A DNA stretch of 5,739 nucleotides from NCBI RefSeq assembly GCF_014648095.1, contig NZ_BMQL01000107.1:1-5739 (forward strand), written 5' to 3'. This DNA comes from Deinococcus ruber. GTDB taxonomy: Bacteria; Deinococcota; Deinococci; Deinococcales; Deinococcaceae. The notes under the pieces were generated by a model, which worked only from the letters and a program-made list of their open reading frames with translations, did not search any database and had not been told where the DNA came from. This document shows, piece by piece, positions 1-3,576 of this stretch. The translations under genes were made by a program, and so were the position numbers. Every line of letters starts with the position of its first letter. Within the stretch, counting starts at the first letter, position 1.

Positions 1-378
1 CGCCAGCCCCACCGGCACTTGCAGACTCACCGCGAGTTCTCGGGCTCCTTGAAGCGAGAGCTTGAGAAACACCGTGCCTTGCTGCGTGGCCTCGATCCGG
101 TCGGAGAAGCGGCTGTACAGCAGTTCTAGAAATTCGCGCCACGCGGTCACCAGCACCGGGCCGCTCAGCACCTCCACGTGTAGCTCTGGGCAGCGACTCA
201 GGGCCGCGCTCTCCCGCATCCCAACGGCGACGCCTGCGTCGGCAGCGAGGGCATTGACGTGCTCGATGCGGCGACTGCCCTCCCCCAGCACCGCCACCGG
301 CAGACCCGGATGTCGTCGAGCAACGACTTCCCGTGCCCACGGTGTCAACGACACACAGGCGATCAGAGACGAGGACAT
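1..378 (-). CDS. imuY: ImuB/ImuY-like Y-family DNA polymerase homologue, N-terminal part (runs off the window)
   Basis: Only the first 126 codons are present; the frame is open to base 1. The ATG overlaps the lexA stop by one base (TAATG), with GAGG 8 nt upstream inside lexA. The fold reads as a Y-family palm/fingers start: a first beta strand at residues 5-11 (LIACVSL), PVAVLG at 27-32, a VNALAADAGVAVGM stretch at 41-54, an SRCPEL segment at 61-66, and YSRFSDRIE at 88-96. In DinB the same frame carries three catalytic carboxylates (HVDMD and SLDEA). Here the aligned residues are S10, G101 and T102, so no metal site remains. This is typical of ImuB, the non-catalytic member of the ImuB-DnaE2 translesion mutasome. 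Position directly after lexA matches the lexA-imuY-dnaE2 operon I recall from D. deserti, so dnaE2 may follow outside the window. The family call is good; the ImuY symbol rests on recall of gene order. Confidence 0.8.
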   Translation of the reverse strand, partial: MSSSLIACVSLTPWAREVVARRHPGLPVAVLGEGSRRIEHVNALAADAGVAVGMRESAALSRCPELHVEVLSGPVLVTAWREFLELLYSRFSDRIEATQQGTVFLKLSLQGARELAVSLQVPVGLA

Positions 379-1031
379 TACTCGGGCCTCGGCAGCTCAC
401 TCAGTCGGCTGACACGAGGCCGGGGCAGGCCGATCACCCCCAGCATGCGGCCCTGCACCTGCACCTCCTCCGCCGGATACACCATGCGCGAGAACAGTGG
501 GTTCTCGCTCAGCAGCGTCACCTCATCCTCAAAGTGATAGAGGCGCTTGAGGGTCGCGGCCTGTTCGCCAGGAATCAGCACCACCGCGACTTCGCCGTCG
601 AGCACCTCGCTCGTCGGGCGGACCAGGACATAATCGCCCGGCATCACCCCGATGCCGATCATGCTCTCCCCACGGACTTCGAGCAGGTAATCCCCTTCAC
701 GGTGCCCCAGCAACTCTTCCAGATGGCGCACGGCCCGGCCGGGCGTCTGCTCGGCATGACCGGGCGGCCCAGCAGCAATCTCACCGTAGACCGGAATGCC
801 GACGCGGATGGCCGCACGACCCTCATCGGTCAGTCCGAGATCGCCATGTTTGCCCGTGGCCCGAGTAATCAGCGCCAGCGTTCGCAGGGCATCCAGATGC
901 ACCTGGATGCGCGGTCGACTCACCCCCAGTTCGGCAGCGAGGGCAGCGATACTCACGCTGCCCTGCGTCAGGGAGAGGCGGTGCAGGGCAGTGAGGAGTT
1001 CCAGGCGACGAGGGGTGAGACCGGGTGGCAT
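378..1031 (-). CDS. lexA: LexA-like SOS repressor with S24 autoprotease domain
   Basis: This 217-aa transcriptional repressor should cleave itself when stimulated by RecA bound to single-stranded DNA. Residues 1-75 form a winged-helix DNA-binding domain with a helix-turn-helix around 26-55 (AALAAELGVSRPRIQVHL). The S24 peptidase domain starts near 80. The Ala-Gly cleavage site is A87-G88 in GEIAAG, the nucleophile is S123 in RGESMIGIGVMPGD, and the general base is K162 in ATLKRLYH, so the catalytic dyad and scissile bond are intact. Sequence and length resemble the Deinococcus LexA I remember, whose N-terminal domain departs from the classical E. coli type. GGAGG lies 8 nt before the ATG. The gene starts 3 nt after an upstream small gene and overlaps the ImuY-like gene by 1 nt, so it very likely regulates its own operon. 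Deinococcus genomes can carry more than one LexA paralogue; which one this is cannot be decided here. Confidence 0.93.
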   Translation of the reverse strand: MPPGLTPRRLELLTALHRLSLTQGSVSIAALAAELGVSRPRIQVHLDALRTLALITRATGKHGDLGLTDEGRAAIRVGIPVYGEIAAGPPGHAEQTPGRAVRHLEELLGHREGDYLLEVRGESMIGIGVMPGDYVLVRPTSEVLDGEVAVVLIPGEQAATLKRLYHFEDEVTLLSENPLFSRMVYPAEEVQVQGRMLGVIGLPRPRVSRLSELPRPE

Positions 1032-1034
1032 GGC

Positions 1035-1325
1035 TCAGGCCTCCGAGGGATCGAAGTCCGCCAGCGTTTCGCCGATCAGTTCCCCGATGATGGCCTTGAC
1101 CTCTTCGGCAGGTTTGAGGCCGACCAGCTCGATCGCCGGCGCGTGGGCTTCCCGGAAGACGATGGTGGCGTCTGGGTAGCGTTGTTCGAGTTCGGCGGTG
1201 AGGGGGCCTTCAAGGAAGGCAATGGAGCGCTCGGCAGGAATGCCGGGGATGATCTTGACATTCTGACCGCTGCCAGTGGTTCGGGGGCGGTCGCCGGCGA
1301 TCGTGATGGACTGTCCGCTGCTCAC
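1035..1325 (-). CDS. Unrecognised 96-aa protein, first gene of the lexA-imuY operon
   Basis: I do not recognise this family. The chosen start is GTG at 1325, because GAGGTGGAGGT lies just before it with the core GGAGGT 5 nt away. The upstream in-frame ATG at 1397 lies inside an inverted repeat and has no ribosome binding site. The 96-aa product is acidic at its C-terminus. It has a polar Gly/Thr/Arg-rich start (residues 1-22), a likely beta strand at 23-27 (VKIIP), then alternating strand and helix: SIAFLEG (34-40), TAELEQRY (43-50), ATIVFREA (53-60), AIELVGL (64-70), and a long helix at 72-92. It has no membrane segment or signal peptide. It ends 3 nt before lexA, so it is co-transcribed with lexA and imuY. 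A role in lesion bypass is inference from position only; it is too short and lacks a Walker motif, so it is not an ordinary RecA-like ImuA. Confidence 0.75.
   Translation of the reverse strand: MSSGQSITIAGDRPRTTGSGQNVKIIPGIPAERSIAFLEGPLTAELEQRYPDATIVFREAHAPAIELVGLKPAEEVKAIIGELIGETLADFDPSEA
1040..1044 (-). promoter_or_regulatory. Ribosome binding site of lexA
   Basis: GGAGG on the minus strand, 8 nt before the lexA ATG and inside the last codons of the upstream small gene. It fixes the lexA start and supports translation from a shared mRNA. Confidence 0.75.
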
Positions 1326-1330
1326 GGGGC

Positions 1331-1336
1331 ACCTCC
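1331..1336 (-). promoter_or_regulatory. Ribosome binding site deciding the GTG start of the 96-aa gene
   Basis: GGAGGT on the minus strand, 5 nt before GTG at 1325, with a second AGGT just upstream. It is the best Shine-Dalgarno in this gap and favours the short 96-aa product over a 120-aa version starting at 1397. Confidence 0.7.
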
Positions 1337-1342
1337 ACCTCG

Positions 1343-1372
1343 ACTGTACACCGACCCCGTAACAAATGTAAA
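1343..1372 (-). promoter_or_regulatory. Possible promoter of the lexA operon
   Basis: On the minus strand, TTTACA (1372-1367) is followed after 18 nt by TACAGT (1348-1343), a TAnnnT-type -10. The predicted transcript would begin near 1336, at the very edge of the ribosome binding site, which is unusually tight. Read from sequence only; weak. Confidence 0.3.
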
Positions 1373-1409
1373 CGGGCCGAATTGAAACGGTCTTCACCGT
1401 TCAAACGGG
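1370..1409. repeat. Dyad plus three CCGTTT units upstream of the lexA operon
   Basis: An inverted repeat at 1382-1404 has arms TTGAACGGT and ACCGTTTCAA (minus strand) around GAAG, with one bulged base. On the minus strand CCGTTT occurs three times (ending at 1403, 1385 and 1370), at steps of 18 and 15 bases. The dyad starts 11 bases after the stop of the upstream SRAP gene. It could be an operator for the LexA-like repressor or a weak terminator; no run of T follows it on the minus strand, so an operator is preferred. Function is inferred. Confidence 0.4.
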
Positions 1410-1414
1410 ACAGG

Positions 1415-2014
1415 TCAGACAGGCAGCACCATCAGCAGACCCGGCTGCCAGCTGGCCGCCGCGACCCGGCGCGCTTGGGCAGGTGACCCACGCAACCACG
1501 TCGGAAGATCTTTGGACAGCAGCAGCACCGGAGCACGGTCATGCACCGCCTCCAGGTCCGCAGGCGCAGGCCGAGTGACGATGGTGCAGCTTTCCGTGCC
1601 ATCCTCAGCGCGATTCCATAGGCCCGCTGCCAGCAGTGGCAGGCCGTCTGGACGGGCAATCCGCACCTTGGTCTTCTTCCCATCCCGCAGCGGCCACTCA
1701 AAGAACGACGACAGGGCGACAACGCCTCTACGGGTGCGGAAGGGCTGCGCGAACGCCCGGCTGCTGTCCAACGTCTCGAGGCGGGCGTTGAACATCGCAT
1801 ATTTCTTCGCCTCCGCGTCCGTCATTCCCTCCGGAATCAGCCCCCAACGAGCCAGCGGCGCTTCATACCCATCCCCGCTGGGCCGCACAATCCGCAGTTG
1901 ATCGGTCGGCCGGATCTCCGTCCGCTCTAGCGCCTGCCAACCCAACGGCCCGAACAAGCTCGTCAGGGCCGCTACAGCGTTCGGCGTGAACAGGTCTTCT
2001 GCGCGGCCACACAT
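1415..2014 (-). CDS. SRAP / HMCES-YedK family abasic-site DNA-protein crosslink protein
   Basis: The 199-aa product belongs to the SRAP family (formerly 'SOS response-associated peptidase'), which forms a covalent thiazolidine crosslink with abasic sites in single-stranded DNA and shields them during replication. The start at 2014 gives MCGR, exposing the required Cys2 after Met removal; AGGA lies 8 nt upstream. An in-frame ATG 17 codons further upstream would bury the cysteine and is rejected. All known active-site positions are seen: C2, N76 in MFNARLET, E106 in SSFFEWP, and H158 in VHDRAPVLL. RWGLIP (56-61) is the usual family motif. Length is near that of E. coli YedK. The gene lies upstream of, and in line with, the lexA operon, fitting the family's frequent linkage to SOS and ImuB/DnaE2 genes. 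It may be co-transcribed or have its own promoter; the 82-bp gap upstream shows no clear one. Confidence 0.93.
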   Translation of the reverse strand: MCGRAEDLFTPNAVAALTSLFGPLGWQALERTEIRPTDQLRIVRPSGDGYEAPLARWGLIPEGMTDAEAKKYAMFNARLETLDSSRAFAQPFRTRRGVVALSSFFEWPLRDGKKTKVRIARPDGLPLLAAGLWNRAEDGTESCTIVTRPAPADLEAVHDRAPVLLLSKDLPTWLRGSPAQARRVAAASWQPGLLMVLPV

Positions 2015-2044
2015 CAGCCCGTTCCTGATGAAGACGGACGGACA

Positions 2045-2094
2045 GCCGCTCGGGAAGGCGCACACATAGCTTGCGTTCGATGCGGCCGAGCGGC
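2045..2094. repeat. Nine-base inverted repeat in the gap between the 203-aa gene and the SRAP gene
   Basis: GCCGCTCGG at 2045-2053 and CCGAGCGGC at 2086-2094 are perfect complements separated by 32 bases, just after the stop of the 203-aa gene. A transcript could fold here, but the loop is long and no T-run follows. In GC-rich DNA this may be chance. Confidence 0.2.
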
Positions 2095-2096
2095 GT

Positions 2097-2708
2097 TCAT
2101 GCGCGAAGCAGCAGCTCGAGGAATGTCTGGTGTTGCCACTGCAATTCCTCTGGCACTTGCTTTTGCGTCAGGGTACTGGCAAAGGTCTCCGCGAAGTAGA
2201 ACGGCTCGCTCGCTAACGCCTGCCGACTCACCGCCACCCCTTCCTGCCGCGCTGCCTGATACGCCCCCATCACCCCGTCCGCCACCGTCCACGCTCCCAA
2301 CGCGCGCAACCGCCGATACACGTGGGCGCCAATCTTGTGGGGCAGCGCGACCCATAGCGCCTCCAGCGCCACGTCCTGCCGCTGCGCCACAAAGCCGCTG
2401 TCTGGATTCCCGTACTGTTTCCCGGCCTCGATCCGCATCGCCAGCCGCACCTCCCCCAGGCGCTCGTCCCGCTTCGGATCGACCGCAAACTCCAGACGCT
2501 GCAATGGATACAGCAGCAATAACCGGTGGATCTCCGGATGCACCTCGCACGCTAGCAGCTGATCCGCCATCGTCAGCTCCGCTCTTTTCAGCTCAGACGC
2601 GCGGTCGATCTTCCGCACATGCAGCCCGGACCCCAGCGTGCTGGAGACCGTCGTGAGGGACCGCACATCAGACGTGTCGGGTGCGGCAGTGGATGCAGCC
2701 TTCGCCAT
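2097..2708 (-). CDS. Unrecognised 203-aa cytoplasmic protein, divergent from nucS
   Basis: I do not recognise a family. The frame stays open far upstream, through the nucS region on the opposite strand. The start at 2708 (MAKAAS) is chosen because an extended -10 (TGC TAAATT) ends 5 nt before this ATG, fitting a leaderless mRNA. The product begins with a Ser/Thr-rich segment (5-27), followed by KIDRASELKRAEL (33-45) and a largely helical body. Visible features are a leucine-rich stretch HRLLLLYPLQRLEF (61-74), a charged segment PKRDERLGEVRLAMR (78-92), ALWVALPHKIGAHVYRRLRALG (117-138) and a C-terminal EELQWQHQTFLELLLRA. I see no catalytic motif, signal peptide or membrane segment. It reads away from nucS and towards the SRAP gene. 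Any part in repair is inference from location. Confidence 0.7.
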   Translation of the reverse strand: MAKAASTAAPDTSDVRSLTTVSSTLGSGLHVRKIDRASELKRAELTMADQLLACEVHPEIHRLLLLYPLQRLEFAVDPKRDERLGEVRLAMRIEAGKQYGNPDSGFVAQRQDVALEALWVALPHKIGAHVYRRLRALGAWTVADGVMGAYQAARQEGVAVSRQALASEPFYFAETFASTLTQKQVPEELQWQHQTFLELLLRA

Positions 2709-2713
2709 GCCCC

Positions 2714-2722
2714 AATTTAGCA
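2714..2722 (-). promoter_or_regulatory. Extended -10 promoter giving a probably leaderless mRNA for the 203-aa gene
   Basis: On the minus strand TGCTAAATT (2722-2714) is a TGnTAnnnT extended -10. It ends 5 nt before the ATG at 2708, so transcription would begin at or next to the start codon. The -35 region is weak and there is no real Shine-Dalgarno sequence. Confidence 0.5.
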
Positions 2723-2745
2723 CAGGACAGAATGCGAACCAGTAC

Positions 2746-2758
2746 GCTGTCACACAGC
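2746..2758. promoter_or_regulatory. Small dyad in the divergent promoter region, possible operator
   Basis: GCTGT-CAC-ACAGC is a perfect 5-bp dyad with a 3-base centre. It overlaps the candidate nucS -35 and lies between the two divergent -10 elements, a position from which a regulator could act on both genes. Short enough to arise by chance. Confidence 0.3.
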
Positions 2759-2774
2759 AGAGAACCTCTACCAT
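2747..2774 (+). promoter_or_regulatory. nucS promoter, probably leaderless
   Basis: CTGTCA (2747-2752) and TACCAT (2769-2774) are separated by 16 nt. The -10 ends 6 nt before the nucS ATG, so the first transcribed base would be at the start codon. No Shine-Dalgarno precedes this ATG, which agrees with a leaderless message, common in Deinococcus. Confidence 0.5.
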
Positions 2775-2780
2775 ACAGCT

Positions 2781-3539
2781 ATGATCCGCGAACAGCTCCT
2801 GCAGCCCACCGCCGTCGAGCTGGCCGCCTTCCTCACCCGCCACACCCGCACCTGCGACTGCCTCCTCCAAGTCGCCGGGCAGGCTGAAGTCACCTACCAG
2901 GGCCGCGCGGCCAGTACCGCCGATGCCGGCACCTACCTGCTGATCCTCAAATGCGACGGCAGCCTGCAGATTCACCATCCCAAGGGCATCAAACCGATGA
3001 ACTGGCAGCCCAAAACCGACCGGATCACCGCCACCCTCGAAGACGGGATGTGCGTCCTCACCGCCAGCCGCACCAGCCCCGCCGAGACGGTCCGGGTGCT
3101 GATGCTGGACATCCAACTCGCCCAGGCACTCGAAATTCAAGAGGAAGTCGGCTTCGTCATTGCGGGCACTGAAGCCCAGATGCAGGCCACGCTCGCCCGC
3201 CATCCTGAATTGATTGAGCCTGGCCTCACGGTGCTGGACCGCGAACTGATGAGCAGCGTCGGCGACATCGACCTGTACGCCAAAGACGCCCAGGGCCGCT
3301 ACGTCGTGGTCGAGCTCAAACGCGCCAAAGCCACTCATGACGCCGTGCACCAACTGTCCCGCTATGTGGACGCCGTCCGAGCCAAGCTGCCCAAGCGAGC
3401 GAAGGTGCGCGGCATCCTCGCGGCCCCCAGCATCACCACCCCCGCCGCTTTGACGCTCGAAGGCCTGAAGCTGGAGTTCAAAGAGATCCACGCCCTGCCG
3501 AGCACGCAGGAAACCGCGGCCCAGGGCGGGCTGTTCTGA
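2781..3539 (+). CDS. nucS: NucS/EndoMS mismatch-specific endonuclease
   Basis: The 252-aa product is a full-length NucS/EndoMS, the dimeric enzyme of archaea, actinobacteria and some Deinococcus that cuts both strands at mismatched bases and serves as a MutS/MutL-independent mismatch correction system. The N-terminal DNA-binding/dimerisation domain (about 1-115) includes LLILKCDGSLQIHHP (53-67) and MNWQP (73-77), whose W75 matches the base-contacting tryptophan of the family. The C-terminal RecB-like nuclease domain has the PD-(D/E)xK set D164 (GDIDLYAKD), E178 and K180 (VVVELKRAKA), then the QxxxY pair Q191/Y195. D-to-E and E-to-K spacing equals that of the archaeal enzyme, so it should be active. 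The last five residues, QGGLF (248-252), resemble a bacterial beta-clamp binding motif (QxxLF). A helicase gene follows 37 bp downstream. Confidence 0.95.
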   Translation: MIREQLLQPTAVELAAFLTRHTRTCDCLLQVAGQAEVTYQGRAASTADAGTYLLILKCDGSLQIHHPKGIKPMNWQPKTDRITATLEDGMCVLTASRTSPAETVRVLMLDIQLAQALEIQEEVGFVIAGTEAQMQATLARHPELIEPGLTVLDRELMSSVGDIDLYAKDAQGRYVVVELKRAKATHDAVHQLSRYVDAVRAKLPKRAKVRGILAAPSITTPAALTLEGLKLEFKEIHALPSTQETAAQGGLF

Positions 3540-3565
3540 TATTCTGTTCAGCACAAAATCACCTT

Positions 3566-3573
3566 GGGAGGGG
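3566..3573 (+). promoter_or_regulatory. Ribosome binding site of the helicase gene
   Basis: GGGAGGGG ends 3 nt before ATG at 3577; its GGGAGG core is 5 nt away. This strong site contrasts with the leaderless start of nucS and suits an internal gene of a shared mRNA. Confidence 0.7.
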
Positions 3574-3576
3574 AAC

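Noticed and set aside
333..1385. Plus-strand open frame of 350 codons across lexA
   Set aside because: It is antisense to the operon, has low-complexity composition and no family resemblance, while lexA on the other strand has all catalytic residues. It arises from GC-rich codon bias.
1326..1397. Longer 120-aa form of the small protein, starting at ATG 1397
   Set aside because: The ATG lies in the inverted repeat with no ribosome binding site, and the added residues (Cys/Arg/Trp-rich) look non-coding; GTG at 1325 has a strong site.
3540..3576. TATTCT at 3540-3545 as a separate promoter for the helicase
   Set aside because: No -35-like element lies at the right distance; co-transcription with nucS is simpler.
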